Assembly (NCBI GenBank): GCA_016702555.1
Contig: JADJDV010000007.1
Span: 248,001-312,000 of the forward strand
DNA length: 64,000 nt
Source: Burkholderiales bacterium
GTDB lineage: Bacteria; Pseudomonadota; Gammaproteobacteria; Burkholderiales; Burkholderiaceae_C
Direction: 5' to 3'
Both the position numbers and the translations under genes were made by a program. The notes under the pieces are model-generated. The model searched no databases. It was given only the letters and a program-made list of their open reading frames with translations, and was not told where the DNA came from. Shown here piece after piece: positions 1-9,262 of this stretch (its first letter is position 1; every line of letters starts with the position of its first letter).

Positions 1-1176
1 GACTTTGTCTTCCACTGCGGCGGCTTCGGCAGCATCGGCGCCAACGGCGCTTTCGGCCTTGGCCATGTCTTCCAGCAGGCCCAGCACGCGGCGCGTGTTG
101 CCGTCGCGGATGGCGCGCACGTCGCGGCTTTCTTGCAGCAGCTCGCGGCTCACGTTCAGTGGCAGGTCGGCCGAATCGACCACGCCCTTGATGAAGCGCA
201 GGTAGCGCGGCACCAGTTGCTCGGCGTCGTCCATGATGAACACGCGCTTGACGTAGAGCTTGATGCCGGCCTTCTTGTCGCGGTCCCACAGGTCAAACGG
301 CGCGTGGCTGGGGATGTAGAGTAGCTGTGTGTATTCGGTGCTGCCTTCCACGCGGTTGTGCGTCCAGGCGAGCGGCGGCTGCCAGTCGTGCGCCAGCTGC
401 TCGTAAAAACTGGTGTACTGCTCGTCGCTGATGTCTTTCTTGGGGCGCGTCCACAGCGCGGTGGCCTGGTTGATGGTGTCCCATTCGCCGGTTTTCACCA
501 TCTCGCCGGGCTGGCCTTCTTCCTTGCCTTCTTCCCACTTTTCGCCTTCCATCTTGATGGGGATGGCGATGTGGTCAGAGTATTTGTTGATCAGCTCTTT
601 CAGCTTCCAGCCGTCGGCAAACTCCAGCGCGTCGTCCCGCAGGTGCAGGATGACGCTGGTGCCGCGCGGCTCGCGCGTGATGGGCTCCACCTCGAAGTCA
701 CCCGCGCCTTTGCTGATCCAGCGCACGCCTTCATTGGCGGCCAGGCCAGCGCGGCGCGACTCGACCGTGATCTTGTCGGCCACGATGAAGCCCGAATAAA
801 AACCGACGCCGAACTGGCCGATGAGCTGGGCGTCCTGCTTCTGGTCGCCCGAGAGCTTGCTCATGAAATCCTTGGTGCCGCTCTTGGCGATGGTGCCCAG
901 GTGTTCGATGGCCTCTTGCGCGCTCATGCCGATGCCGGTGTCGGTCACCGTCAGCGTCTTGGCGGCCTTGTCGAAGCTGATGCGCACTTCCAGCTCGGGC
1001 TGGTCGCCGTACAGCGACGGGTTGGCGAGCGCCTCGAAGCGCAGCTTGTCGCAGGCGTCGGAGGCATTGGAGATCAGCTCGCGCAGAAAGATCTCGGGGT
1101 TGGAATAGAGCGAATGCGTGACCAGGTGCAGCAGCTGGGCGACTTCGGCTTGAAAAGCGTGTTTTTGCAGGCTCAT
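1..1176 (-). CDS. htpG: Molecular chaperone HtpG (Hsp90), 5' part only
   Basis: Cytosolic ATP-dependent chaperone of the Hsp90 family. The minus-strand frame opens at an ATG (1174-1176) and stays open for 392 codons to the window edge; the full protein is usually about 620-650 residues, so the C-terminal dimerisation domain lies outside. The GHKL ATPase signatures are readable: an N-terminal helix with SNPEIFLRELISNASDA, then the nucleotide-binding DTGIGM segment and the lid GQFGVGFYSGF, then middle-domain blocks such as LYVKRVFIMDD and GVVDSADLPLNVSRE. No regulatory site was identified in the 100 bases between its start and the end of the next minus-strand gene. Family identification is firm; only the missing 3' end is unresolved. 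Confidence 0.96.
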   Translation of the reverse strand, partial: MSLQKHAFQAEVAQLLHLVTHSLYSNPEIFLRELISNASDACDKLRFEALANPSLYGDQPELEVRISFDKAAKTLTVTDTGIGMSAQEAIEHLGTIAKSGTKDFMSKLSGDQKQDAQLIGQFGVGFYSGFIVADKITVESRRAGLAANEGVRWISKGAGDFEVEPITREPRGTSVILHLRDDALEFADGWKLKELINKYSDHIAIPIKMEGEKWEEGKEEGQPGEMVKTGEWDTINQATALWTRPKKDISDEQYTSFYEQLAHDWQPPLAWTHNRVEGSTEYTQLLYIPSHAPFDLWDRDKKAGIKLYVKRVFIMDDAEQLVPRYLRFIKGVVDSADLPLNVSRELLQESRDVRAIRDGNTRRVLGLLEDMAKAESAVGADAAEAAAVEDKV

Positions 1177-1276
1177 GGCAGATGAAACAAGGGTTTTGAT
1201 GGCAGAGGGGCCGCAGCGGCGGCACGGCGCAGGCGCGCCAGCCCCTCAACTGTGTGGCAGGGCGCGGATTTTCAAG

Positions 1277-2551
1277 TCAGTCCGGTGGGGGCGCCGCCAG
1301 CCAGTCGCGCAGACGTTCTGCCAGTGCGGGCCTGCCGAGCAACTCCAGGTGCCCGGTGCGCCAGGCGACCCATTGGTTCGGCTTGCCAAAGCGCAGGCGC
1401 CGCACCGGGTCGTCGTGCTCGCCCAGCGCGCTGCGCAACGGCACCAGCCCGTCGCCCGTCAGCCGGTCGGCCAGCGGACTGCGGGAGCTGGCCAGCGTGG
1501 CGGCCACGGCGTGGCAGGCGACGCCCGGTGGCAGCGGCAGTGGCATGCGCCGGTCCTGACCCGGGCCAAAGCGCCCGCGGCCCTGCCAGTCGGCGTCGAG
1601 CACGTTGCCGTGGCGCAAATCGGTGATGCCGGCGCTGTGCAGGCGGCGCAGCCGCGTGAAGGGGGCCGACCAGGGCGTGCTGGCCAGCACGGCGTGCAAG
1701 CCCTGGCCGGCGCGCTCCAGTGGCGCGCCGTGGTGTGGCGTGGCCAGAAACACCAGGTGGCTCAGGGCCGCGATCCAGTCGTGGCCGGCCTCGGCGCCAT
1801 AGGCTTGCGCGCCGCGCAGCACCAGGCCGCCCATGCTGTGGCCGATCAGCGCGATGCTTTCGATTGCTTGCGGCCAGGCGTGGGTCAGCTGTTGCAGCAG
1901 CGCCGCCAGTTCGCGCGCGTTGGTGGAGGTGTGCAGGCCGGTGTTGTAGCGCAGGTAGACGGGGGTGTAGCCCAGCTCGTGCGCGAGGAAGTCGCCCAGG
2001 TTCTGGCCGTCACGCTGCCAGGCGTGCTCGTTCATGCACAGGCCGTGCACCAGCACCAGCAGGCGCGGCGAGGCATCGGCCAGCGCGGTGCGCAGCGCCT
2101 CGGGCTGGTTCAGCGGCAGCACGCGGCCGCCCGCCAGCCGCAGCTCCATCGGCTGCGCCAGCGCATTGCCGATGGCGTGCAGGCGATCGCCCATCACGCC
2201 GTTCAGCGCCGCGATCACGGCCTCGCGCTCGCGCGAGGGGGGCGGGTGATCGGCCGGGTTGTCGATCCAGGGCAGCAGCCGGGTGATCAAGGCGGCCGCG
2301 CCGCCGCCGATCAGCGCGGTGCCACTGCGCACGCCGCGATACACCAGACCGGGCAGGCCGCTGGTGCGCCCGTGCTTTTCGCCCTCCGGCAGGCCCAGCG
2401 TGCGCCGCACCGCCTGGTGCACGCCTTCGGTGATGTCGATCACGTCGGTGGTGGCGCGCGTCGCCAGGTCGACGGCCGCCGGCAGGTCGGATGGCCGCAC
2501 GTGGCGCAGCAGCTTGCCGGGAAGCGCAAGGGAAGAGGTCTTGGATTTCAT
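1277..2551 (-). CDS. Alpha/beta hydrolase (lipase/PGAP1-like)
   Basis: Probable serine esterase or lipase of the alpha/beta-hydrolase fold, about 424 residues. An oxyanion-type strand (LLVLVHGLCMNEHAW) precedes the nucleophile elbow GHSMGG near residue 235, and a late histidine-containing segment (WRTGHLELLGR) could supply the catalytic His. The N-terminal 120 residues are a helical extension seen in cytoplasmic members of this group. The start chosen is the ATG at 2549-2551 (MKSKTSS); an upstream in-frame ATG at 2593 would add 14 residues. It lies downstream of the pseudouridine synthase on the same strand. No signal peptide is evident and the substrate cannot be told. Confidence 0.85.
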   Translation of the reverse strand: MKSKTSSLALPGKLLRHVRPSDLPAAVDLATRATTDVIDITEGVHQAVRRTLGLPEGEKHGRTSGLPGLVYRGVRSGTALIGGGAAALITRLLPWIDNPADHPPPSREREAVIAALNGVMGDRLHAIGNALAQPMELRLAGGRVLPLNQPEALRTALADASPRLLVLVHGLCMNEHAWQRDGQNLGDFLAHELGYTPVYLRYNTGLHTSTNARELAALLQQLTHAWPQAIESIALIGHSMGGLVLRGAQAYGAEAGHDWIAALSHLVFLATPHHGAPLERAGQGLHAVLASTPWSAPFTRLRRLHSAGITDLRHGNVLDADWQGRGRFGPGQDRRMPLPLPPGVACHAVAATLASSRSPLADRLTGDGLVPLRSALGEHDDPVRRLRFGKPNQWVAWRTGHLELLGRPALAERLRDWLAAPPPD

Positions 2552-2630
2552 GGGGAACCCGGCTGGCCTTTTGATGGTGAGCGCATGACCCATTCTGCGC
2601 CGCCAGCCGGCATAGAAATAGGCGGAGGTG

Positions 2631-3455
2631 TCAAAAACGCTCGTGTTCGCCCAGATAGCGCCATTGCCCCAGCGGCAACTGCCCCAGCAGCACGCGGCCG
2701 ATGCGGATGCGCTTCAAGCCCGTCACCTTCAGTCCCACCAGTTCGCACATGCGGCGAATCTGCCGCTTCTTGCCTTCGCGCAACACAAAGCGCAACTGTT
2801 CCGGGTTCTGCCAGTCGACTTGCGCCGGCTTGAGCGGCTGGCCGTCCAGCGCCAGGCCGTGGCGCAGTCGCGCCAATTGCTCGCGCGGGAAGACGGCCTG
2901 CACGTCGTTCACGACCTCGCCATAGGCCACGCGCACCAGGTATTCCTTGTCGATGTCCGAGTCGGCGCCGATCAGCTGGCGCGCCACGCGGCCGTCCTGC
3001 GTCAGCACCAGCAGGCCGACCGAGTCGATGTCGAGCCGACCCGCCGGCGCCAGGCCCTTGAGCTGCGCCGGCGCAAAGCGCGTGCGCGCTGCGTCGCCGC
3101 GCCAGTGGCTGCGGCTGTTGATCAGCACCACCGCCGGCTGGTGGCCGTCCTCGGCCTGGCCGCTGACGTAGCCGACCGGCTTGTGCAGCAGGATGGTGAC
3201 GCGCTGCGCCTGCGCCGCATCGGCCTGGCGGTCCACGCTGACGCGGTCCTGCGGCCCCACCTTCAGGCCCATCGGCGCCACCTCGCCGTTCACGCGCACC
3301 CAGCCGCGTTCGATCCAGTCGTCGGCCTCGCGGCGCGAGCACAGGCCCAGGTCGGCCAGGCGCTTGTTGAGTCGGATCGGCGCGTTGTCGGCGCCGTCGC
3401 CAGCGGCGTCGCGCGGCGGCGCCGGCGCACGGCGAAAGCGGGGGGTATCGGCCAT
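2631..3455 (-). CDS. 23S rRNA pseudouridine synthase, RluF-like
   Basis: Converts a specific uridine in 23S rRNA to pseudouridine. An N-terminal S4 RNA-binding domain (about residues 27-75, LNKRLADLGLCSRREADDWI) is followed by the RsuA/RluB/RluF catalytic domain. The catalytic aspartate sits in GRLDIDSVGLLVLT near residue 140 and the C-terminal block EGKKRQIRRMCELVG is typical. The spacing and the GRLD...S.GLL motif fit RluF better than RluB or RsuA, but paralogue assignment by eye is uncertain. Length (274 aa) is normal. It ends about 80 bases before the hydrolase gene; the start at 3455 is the first ATG of the frame. Confidence 0.88.
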   Translation of the reverse strand: MADTPRFRRAPAPPRDAAGDGADNAPIRLNKRLADLGLCSRREADDWIERGWVRVNGEVAPMGLKVGPQDRVSVDRQADAAQAQRVTILLHKPVGYVSGQAEDGHQPAVVLINSRSHWRGDAARTRFAPAQLKGLAPAGRLDIDSVGLLVLTQDGRVARQLIGADSDIDKEYLVRVAYGEVVNDVQAVFPREQLARLRHGLALDGQPLKPAQVDWQNPEQLRFVLREGKKRQIRRMCELVGLKVTGLKRIRIGRVLLGQLPLGQWRYLGEHERF

Positions 3456-3498
3456 GCGGCGATTATCGAATGCGGCGTTTGCGGCAGCCTGCGCCGGT

Positions 3499-4206
3499 TC
3501 AGAACGAGCGGCTGCGCAGCGCCGGCAAATCCAGGATGTGCAGGCCGCCGTACTCGATGCTCAGCACGCCCTGCGCTGCCAGCGCCTGCAGCGCCTCGTT
3601 CACACGCTGGCGCGACAGGCCGACCAGGTAGGCCAGTTCCTGCTGGGTGATGCGCAACACCTCGCCGACGCCGGGAAACAGCACCGGGTTGACCAGCGCC
3701 GCCAGGTTGCGCGCCACCCGCTGCTCAGGGCTGGGCGTGCGATCCGCCTCGATGGCCTGGATGAACTGCGCCAGCCGTTCGTTGAGCTGGTTCATGACGA
3801 AGCGGTTGAAGCCGATCGAGTGATCCAGCAGCCAGTGGAAGGTGTCCACCGGCAGGCCCGCCACCAGGCTTTTGCGCAGCGCCTGCACGTTGTAGCGGTA
3901 GGGCTCGCGCTTCATGGCGGTGCCTTCGCCAAACCAGCCACCAGCGGTGAGGCCGGAGTAGGTGATGGTCTGCCCATCGGCGGTCTCGGCGTTCATCTTC
4001 AACAGCCCGTCGATGACGCCGAACCAGTAGGTTGCCGAACGGCCGATGCGGCAGATCACGTCCCCCGGCGCCGCCTCGCCCACGCGCAACTCGTACTGCA
4101 CGCGGTCGCGTTCGGCCGCGCTCAGATGGCGCAGCCAGGGCACGCCGGCCAGTTCTTCATCGGTCAAGGGGCGACGGCGGTCGTGCAGGCTGGGGGCGGT
4201 GCGCAT
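3499..4206 (-). CDS. Crp/Fnr-family transcriptional regulator
   Basis: Predicted 235-residue regulator with an N-terminal cyclic-nucleotide-binding-type beta-barrel (about residues 25-140, containing GDVICRIGRSATYWFGVIDG and GGWFGEGTAM) and a C-terminal winged helix (ITQQELAYLVGLSRQRVNEAL, about residues 183-205). The Fnr-type N-terminal cysteine cluster is absent, so it is not an iron-sulfur oxygen sensor. The start chosen is the ATG at 4204-4206; the longer open frame to 4389 runs through the divergent promoter region and is unlikely. It is transcribed away from the acyl-CoA synthetase/ABC operon at 4344, which it may control through the palindrome at 4237-4254. Confidence 0.88.
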   Translation of the reverse strand: MRTAPSLHDRRRPLTDEELAGVPWLRHLSAAERDRVQYELRVGEAAPGDVICRIGRSATYWFGVIDGLLKMNAETADGQTITYSGLTAGGWFGEGTAMKREPYRYNVQALRKSLVAGLPVDTFHWLLDHSIGFNRFVMNQLNERLAQFIQAIEADRTPSPEQRVARNLAALVNPVLFPGVGEVLRITQQELAYLVGLSRQRVNEALQALAAQGVLSIEYGGLHILDLPALRSRSF

Positions 4207-4236
4207 AGGGTAAGACCCGAGAAAAATTCCCGTCAA

Positions 4237-4254
4237 TTGTCGTTCAAACGACAA
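4237..4254. promoter_or_regulatory. Perfect palindrome, candidate Crp/Fnr operator
   Basis: TTGTCGTTCAAACGACAA has perfect 8-base arms around a 2-base centre. It lies in the 137-base gap between the divergent Crp/Fnr regulator (start 4206) and the acyl-CoA synthetase (start 4344). The TTG...CAA edges resemble Crp/Fnr-family sites. That the neighbouring regulator binds it is inference. Confidence 0.55.
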
Positions 4255-4343
4255 CATGGCGTCAAAGCTAGGACGTAACATGCGTCGCATATTCAACCGT
4301 CCGGCGATGCACCGGTCGCGTCCCCCTAGGAGAACCTTCGCCC

Positions 4344-6296
4344 ATGGCGACCACTTTCCCCAGTCTGCTGCAAAAGCACGCCAGTGCACGCCCCCAGGAG
4401 CCGGCGCTGCGCGAGAAGGAATACGGCATCTGGCAGACCTGGAGCTGGCAGCGTGCGCTGGAAGACGTGCGCGACATGGCCTGCGGCCTGGCCGCGCTTG
4501 GTTTCACGTCCGGCCAGAACCTGGCCATCGTCGGCGACAACCGCCCGCACCTGTACCTGATGTTCATCGCCGTGCAGGCGCTGCGCGGCGTGCCGGTGCC
4601 GATGTACCAGGATGCGGTGGCGGCCGAGATGGCCTTCGTGCTGCAGGATGCCGAGGTGCAGTTCGCCTTTGCCGAAAACCAGGAGCAGGTCGACAAGCTG
4701 CTGGAGCTGCGCCAGGGCAGCGGCGACACCGAGCCGGTGCCCGGCCTCACGCACATCATCTACGACGATCCGCGCGGCATGCGCAATTACACGCAGCCGG
4801 GGCTGATCAGCGCCGAGGAGCTGATGGCGCTGGGCCGTCAGCATCATGCGAAGCACCCGCAGATGTTCGACGAGTCGGCGGCGCAGGTGCGATCCGACGA
4901 CGTGTCGGTGATCCTCTACACCTCGGGCACCACCGGCCGGCCCAAGGGTGTGTGCCAGACGCACGCGGCCTTCATCGGCTCGGCCGAGGGCGCGGTGGTG
5001 ACCGACGGTCTGACCGCCCGCGACGACGTGCTGTCCTACCTGCCGCCGGCCTGGGTGGGCGACTTCCTGTTCTCGGTGGCGCAGTGGCTGGTGGCAGGCT
5101 TCACCATCAACTGCCCTGAGTCGAGCGAGACGGTGAATATCGACATGCGCGAGATCGGGCCGACTTATTACTTTGCCCCGCCGCGCGTGTTCGAGGGCAT
5201 GCTGACCTCGGTGTCGATCCGCATGGAAGACGCGGCCCGGCCCAAGCAGTGGCTGCACCACCGGTTCATGGAGGTGGCGCGCCGCGTCGGCTCCGACATC
5301 CTCGACGGCAAGCCGGTTGGCCTGGGGGGCCGCCTGCTGTATGGGCTGGGCAGCCTGCTGGTCTACGGCCCGCTGAAGAACGCCATGGGCCTGTCGCGCA
5401 TCCGCGTGGCCTACACGGCGGGCGCGGCGATCGGACCGGATCTGTTCCGCTTCTTCCGCTCCATCGGCGTCAACCTGAAGCAGCTCTACGGCCAGACCGA
5501 GACCTGCGCCTACGTCTGCATCCAGAAGAATGGGCAGGTCAAGCTGAACAGCGTCGGCCAGGCCGCGCCTGGCATTGAACTGAAGATCGCCGACAACGGT
5601 GAGGTGCTGGTCAAGGGTGTGTCGGTGCTCAAGGAATATTACAAACGCCCCGACGCCACCGCCGAGGTGATCGACGAGAACGGCTACTTCAAGACCGGCG
5701 ACGCGGGGCTGCTGGACTCCGACGGCCACCTGATCATCATCGATCGCGCCAAGGATGTCGGCAAGATGGCCACCGGCGCCATGTTTGCGCCCAACTACAT
5801 CGAGAACAAGCTCAAGTTCTTCCCGCAGATCAAGGAAGCGGTCTGCTTCGGCCACGACAAGAACGAAGTCACGGCCTTCATCAACATCGACTTCGAGGCC
5901 GTCGGCAACTGGGCCGAGCGCCAGGGTCTGCCCTACGCCGGCTACGTCGATCTGGCGGCCAAGTCCGAGGTGCTGGCGATGATGAAGGAGTGCGTGGAAA
6001 AGGTGAACGCCGATCTCGCCAGCGAAGAAGGCATGGGCGACACCCAGGTGGCGCGCTTCCTGGTGCTGCACAAGGAACTGGACCCGGACGACGACGAGTT
6101 GACGCGCACGCGCAAGGTACGGCGCGGCTTTATCGCCGACAAGTACGGCGTGCTGATTGACGCACTGTATTCGGACAAGAGCGAGCAGTTCATAGAAACC
6201 GCCGTGAAGTTCGAGGACGGTCGCAGCGGCAAGGTCGCCGCCACGCTGAAGATCCTCGACGCCAAGACCTATCCGTCGGTCAGGAGCGCCGCATGA
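4344..6296 (+). CDS. Long-chain-type acyl-CoA synthetase (AMP-forming)
   Basis: Activates a carboxylic acid to its CoA thioester with ATP. The 650-residue protein has the AMP-binding P-loop motif TSGTTGRPKGV near residue 193, the A5-type motif LYGQTETCAYV and the hinge/A8 region YFKTGDAGLLDSDGHL, followed by a FadD15-like C-terminal domain. Length and architecture match the long-chain (ACSL/FadD15-like) branch. It is first in an apparent operon: its stop overlaps the start of the ABC ATPase gene by 4 bases (ATGA at 6293), and an AGGAGAA element precedes its ATG. In Burkholderiales such ligases next to Liv-type transporters usually handle aromatic or aryl-alkanoic acids taken up by the transporter; the actual substrate is unknown. 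Confidence 0.9.
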   Translation: MATTFPSLLQKHASARPQEPALREKEYGIWQTWSWQRALEDVRDMACGLAALGFTSGQNLAIVGDNRPHLYLMFIAVQALRGVPVPMYQDAVAAEMAFVLQDAEVQFAFAENQEQVDKLLELRQGSGDTEPVPGLTHIIYDDPRGMRNYTQPGLISAEELMALGRQHHAKHPQMFDESAAQVRSDDVSVILYTSGTTGRPKGVCQTHAAFIGSAEGAVVTDGLTARDDVLSYLPPAWVGDFLFSVAQWLVAGFTINCPESSETVNIDMREIGPTYYFAPPRVFEGMLTSVSIRMEDAARPKQWLHHRFMEVARRVGSDILDGKPVGLGGRLLYGLGSLLVYGPLKNAMGLSRIRVAYTAGAAIGPDLFRFFRSIGVNLKQLYGQTETCAYVCIQKNGQVKLNSVGQAAPGIELKIADNGEVLVKGVSVLKEYYKRPDATAEVIDENGYFKTGDAGLLDSDGHLIIIDRAKDVGKMATGAMFAPNYIENKLKFFPQIKEAVCFGHDKNEVTAFINIDFEAVGNWAERQGLPYAGYVDLAAKSEVLAMMKECVEKVNADLASEEGMGDTQVARFLVLHKELDPDDDELTRTRKVRRGFIADKYGVLIDALYSDKSEQFIETAVKFEDGRSGKVAATLKILDAKTYPSVRSAA

Positions 6297-7123
6297 ACGC
6301 CGTCATCACCCCGGCGCCCGCGGCGGCGCAGGATGCACCGGGCGGCAAGCAGATCGGCGACGTCATCCTGGACGTCAAGAACATCAGCCTGCGCTTTGGC
6401 GGCGTCAACGCGCTGACCGACATCAGCTTCAACGTGCGCGAGCACGAGATCCGCGCCATCATCGGCCCCAACGGCGCCGGCAAGTCGTCGATGCTCAACT
6501 GCATCAACGGCGTCTACACGCCGAGCGAAGGCACCATCACCTTCCGCGGCAAGACCTTCAGCCACATGAACTCGCGCCAGGTGGCCGAGATGGGCGTGGC
6601 GCGCACCTTCCAGAACCTGGCGCTGTTCAAGGGCATGAGCGTGCTCGACAACATCATGTCGGGGCGCAACCTCAAGATCAAGAGCAACCTGCTGCTGCAG
6701 GCGCTGCGCATCGGTCCGGCCGAACGCGAGGAGATCGCGCACCGCGAAGTGGTCGAGCGCATCATCGACTTCCTGGAAATCCAGGCCTATCGCAAGACGC
6801 CGGTGGGCCAGTTGCCCTACGGCCTGCAAAAGCGCGTCGACCTGGGCCGTGCGCTGGCGATGGAGCCGCAGGTGCTGCTGCTCGACGAACCGATGGCCGG
6901 CATGAACGTGGAGGAGAAGCAGGACATGTGCCGCTTCGTGCTCGACGTCAACGACGAATTCGGCACCACCATCGTGCTGATCGAGCACGACATGGGCGTG
7001 GTGATGGACATCAGCGACCGCGTGGTGGTGCTCGACTACGGCAAGAAGATCGGCGATGGCACGCCGGAGGAAGTGCGCAACAACCCGGACGTGATCAGTG
7101 CCTACCTCGGCACGTCCCATTGA
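6293..7123 (+). CDS. ABC transporter ATP-binding protein, LivG-type
   Basis: Cytoplasmic ATPase subunit of a branched-chain-amino-acid-type (HAAT) importer. Walker A GPNGAGKSS is near residue 57; Walker B VLLLDEPMAGM is near residue 195, followed by the switch histidine in VLIEHDMGVV. The signature region reads LPYGLQKRVDLGRALA, the relaxed form common in LivG-like proteins. Length 276 aa is slightly long because of an N-terminal extension rich in Ala/Pro. It overlaps the upstream ligase gene and is followed 10 bases later by a permease, so translation is probably coupled. Confidence 0.95.
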   Translation: MNAVITPAPAAAQDAPGGKQIGDVILDVKNISLRFGGVNALTDISFNVREHEIRAIIGPNGAGKSSMLNCINGVYTPSEGTITFRGKTFSHMNSRQVAEMGVARTFQNLALFKGMSVLDNIMSGRNLKIKSNLLLQALRIGPAEREEIAHREVVERIIDFLEIQAYRKTPVGQLPYGLQKRVDLGRALAMEPQVLLLDEPMAGMNVEEKQDMCRFVLDVNDEFGTTIVLIEHDMGVVMDISDRVVVLDYGKKIGDGTPEEVRNNPDVISAYLGTSH

Positions 7124-7133
7124 GGCAAGTCAC

Positions 7134-8063
7134 ATGGCATTTTTCCTCGAAACCCTGCTTGGCGGCCTGATGACCGGCATGCTGTATTCGCTGGTGGCGC
7201 TGGGCTTCGTGCTGATCTTCAAGGCCTCGGGCGTGTTCAACTTCGCCCAGGGCGCGATGGTGCTGTTTGCCGCGCTGGCGATGGCGCGCTTCTCCGAATG
7301 GCTGCCCGAATGGTCCGGCATCACCAACCCCTGGTTCGCCAACGGGCTGGCGTTCGTGATCGCCGGCGTGATCATGTTCGTGGTGGCCTGGCTGATCGAG
7401 CGCCTGGTGCTGCGCCACCTGGTCAACCAGGACGCCGCCACGCTGCTGATGGCGACGCTGGGCATCGGCTACTTTCTTGAGGGCATCGGCCAGACCTTCT
7501 TTGGCAGCGACATCTACAAGATCGACATCGGCATGCCCAAGGATCCGGTGTTCATCCTCGACTCGCTGTTCGAGGGCGGCGTGCTGGTGAACAAGGAGGA
7601 CATCGTTGCCGCCATCATCGCTGCGGCGCTGGTGGCCGGGCTGTCGATCTTCTTCCAGAAGACCAAGACCGGCCGCGCGCTGCGCGCCGTGGCCGACGAC
7701 CACCAGGCGGCGCAGTCGATTGGCATTCCGCTCGGTCGCATCTGGGTCATCGTCTGGTGCGTGGCCGGCGTGGTGGCGCTGGTGGCCGGAATGATCTGGG
7801 GCAGCAAGCTGGGCGTGCAGTTTTCGCTCGCCACGGTGGCGCTGCGCGCGCTGCCGGTGATCATCCTGGGTGGCCTGACCTCGGTGCCGGGCGCCATCAT
7901 TGGCGGGCTGATCATCGGCGTCGGCGAGAAGCTGTCCGAGGTCTACCTTGGCCCCTTCGTCGGCGGCGGCATCGAGATCTGGTTCGCCTACGTGCTGGCC
8001 ATGGTGTTCCTGCTGTTCCGGCCGCAGGGCCTGTTCGGCGAAAAAATAATCGACCGCGTCTGA
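7134..8063 (+). CDS. ABC transporter permease, LivH-type
   Basis: Inner-membrane permease of the same HAAT importer, 309 residues with about eight hydrophobic segments. The opening (LLGGLMTGMLYSLVALGFVLIF then GVFNFAQGAMV, split across two segments) is characteristic of LivH. The start is the ATG at 7134. An upstream in-frame start would overlap the ATPase gene and is less likely. Confidence 0.95.
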   Translation: MAFFLETLLGGLMTGMLYSLVALGFVLIFKASGVFNFAQGAMVLFAALAMARFSEWLPEWSGITNPWFANGLAFVIAGVIMFVVAWLIERLVLRHLVNQDAATLLMATLGIGYFLEGIGQTFFGSDIYKIDIGMPKDPVFILDSLFEGGVLVNKEDIVAAIIAAALVAGLSIFFQKTKTGRALRAVADDHQAAQSIGIPLGRIWVIVWCVAGVVALVAGMIWGSKLGVQFSLATVALRALPVIILGGLTSVPGAIIGGLIIGVGEKLSEVYLGPFVGGGIEIWFAYVLAMVFLLFRPQGLFGEKIIDRV

Positions 8064-8098
8064 TTCGCAGGTCCCTCGCAACCTTCACTCCAGACGCC

Positions 8099-9175
8099 AT
8101 GCTCTACCGCGAAAACGGCCAGTTCAAGACCAATTACCGCGCCGACCAGCAGATCTTTCCGATCGCGCAGGACCGCTGGGCCATGCTGCTGCTGCTGGCG
8201 GTGGCCTTCGCGCTGGTGCCCATGCTGGCCAGCGACTACCTGTTCCGCGCCGTGCTGATCCCGTTCGCCATCATGGCGCTGGCCGCGCTGGGGGTGAACA
8301 TCCTGGTCGGCTACTGCGGGCAGATCTCGCTTGGCTCGGGCGCCTTCATGGCCGTCGGCGCCTATGGCGCCTACAACTTCATCGCCCGCATCGACGGCAT
8401 GCCGCTGCTGCTGGCGCTGATCCTGGGCGGCCTGTGCGCCACCTTGTTCGGCATCCTGTTCGGGCTGCCCAGCCTGCGCGTCAAGGGCCTGTACCTGGCG
8501 GTGGCGACGCTGGCGGCGCAGTTCTTCAGCGACTGGATGTTCCTGCGCATCAAGTGGCTGACCAACGACTCGCCCTCGGGTTCGGTGACCGTGTCGCACC
8601 CCAGCGTATTCGGCATCCCGATCGAGAGCGCGCCGGCCAAGTACCTGTTCTGCATGCTGATCCTGGTGTTGATGTCGCTGCTGGCCAAGAATCTGGTGCG
8701 CGGTGCCATCGGGCGCGAATGGATGGCGATCCGCGACATGGACGTGGCCGCCGCCGTGATCGGCATCCGCCCGATGTACGCCAAGCTGAGCGCGTTCGCC
8801 GTCAGCTCCTTCGTCATCGGCGTCGCCGGCGGGTTGTGGGGCATCGTGCACCTGGGCACCTGGGAGCCGGCCGCGTTCTCGCTCGAGATGTCGCTGCGCC
8901 TGTTGTTCATGGTCATCATCGGCGGCCTGGGTTCGATCATGGGGGCTTACTTCGGTGCTGCCTTCATCGTGGTGCTGCCGATCTTCCTGAACCAGTTCCT
9001 GCCCGCGCTGTTCGGCCTGTTCGGCGTCGAGATATCGACCGCCGGCGCGTCGCATGCCGAGCTGATGATCTTCGGCGCCCTGATCGTCTGGTTCCTGATC
9101 GTCGAGCCGCACGGGCTGGCCCGGCTGTGGTCCACCGGCAAGCAGAAGCTGCGGCTGTGGCCGTTCCCCCATTGA
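8099..9175 (+). CDS. ABC transporter permease, LivM-type
   Basis: Second permease of the importer, about 358 residues with some ten membrane segments. LivM hallmarks include NILVGYCGQISLGSGAFMAV near residues 65-85 and the C-terminal FMVIIGGLGSIMG block. The ATG at 8099 is chosen; the frame is open further upstream only because it overlaps the LivH gene. It follows LivH after 35 bases and precedes the solute-binding protein gene by about 90 bases. Confidence 0.94.
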   Translation: MLYRENGQFKTNYRADQQIFPIAQDRWAMLLLLAVAFALVPMLASDYLFRAVLIPFAIMALAALGVNILVGYCGQISLGSGAFMAVGAYGAYNFIARIDGMPLLLALILGGLCATLFGILFGLPSLRVKGLYLAVATLAAQFFSDWMFLRIKWLTNDSPSGSVTVSHPSVFGIPIESAPAKYLFCMLILVLMSLLAKNLVRGAIGREWMAIRDMDVAAAVIGIRPMYAKLSAFAVSSFVIGVAGGLWGIVHLGTWEPAAFSLEMSLRLLFMVIIGGLGSIMGAYFGAAFIVVLPIFLNQFLPALFGLFGVEISTAGASHAELMIFGALIVWFLIVEPHGLARLWSTGKQKLRLWPFPH

Positions 9176-9262
9176 CCTTGCCCACTCATGGTTCGCACTG
9201 ACATCGCCTGCCACCGCAGATACGTTTTTCCCTTGCTTCAACCATCATCTAAGGAGACACGC

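Noticed and set aside
1175..2833. Long plus-strand open frame of 552 codons opposite the hydrolase gene
   Set aside because: Gln/Ala/Gly/Arg-rich antisense shadow of real minus-strand genes; no family motifs or ribosome site.
7988..9241. 417-codon minus-strand frame opposite LivM
   Set aside because: Composition (Gln, Asp, His, Arg-rich) is that of a high-GC antisense frame; LivM on the plus strand is unambiguous.
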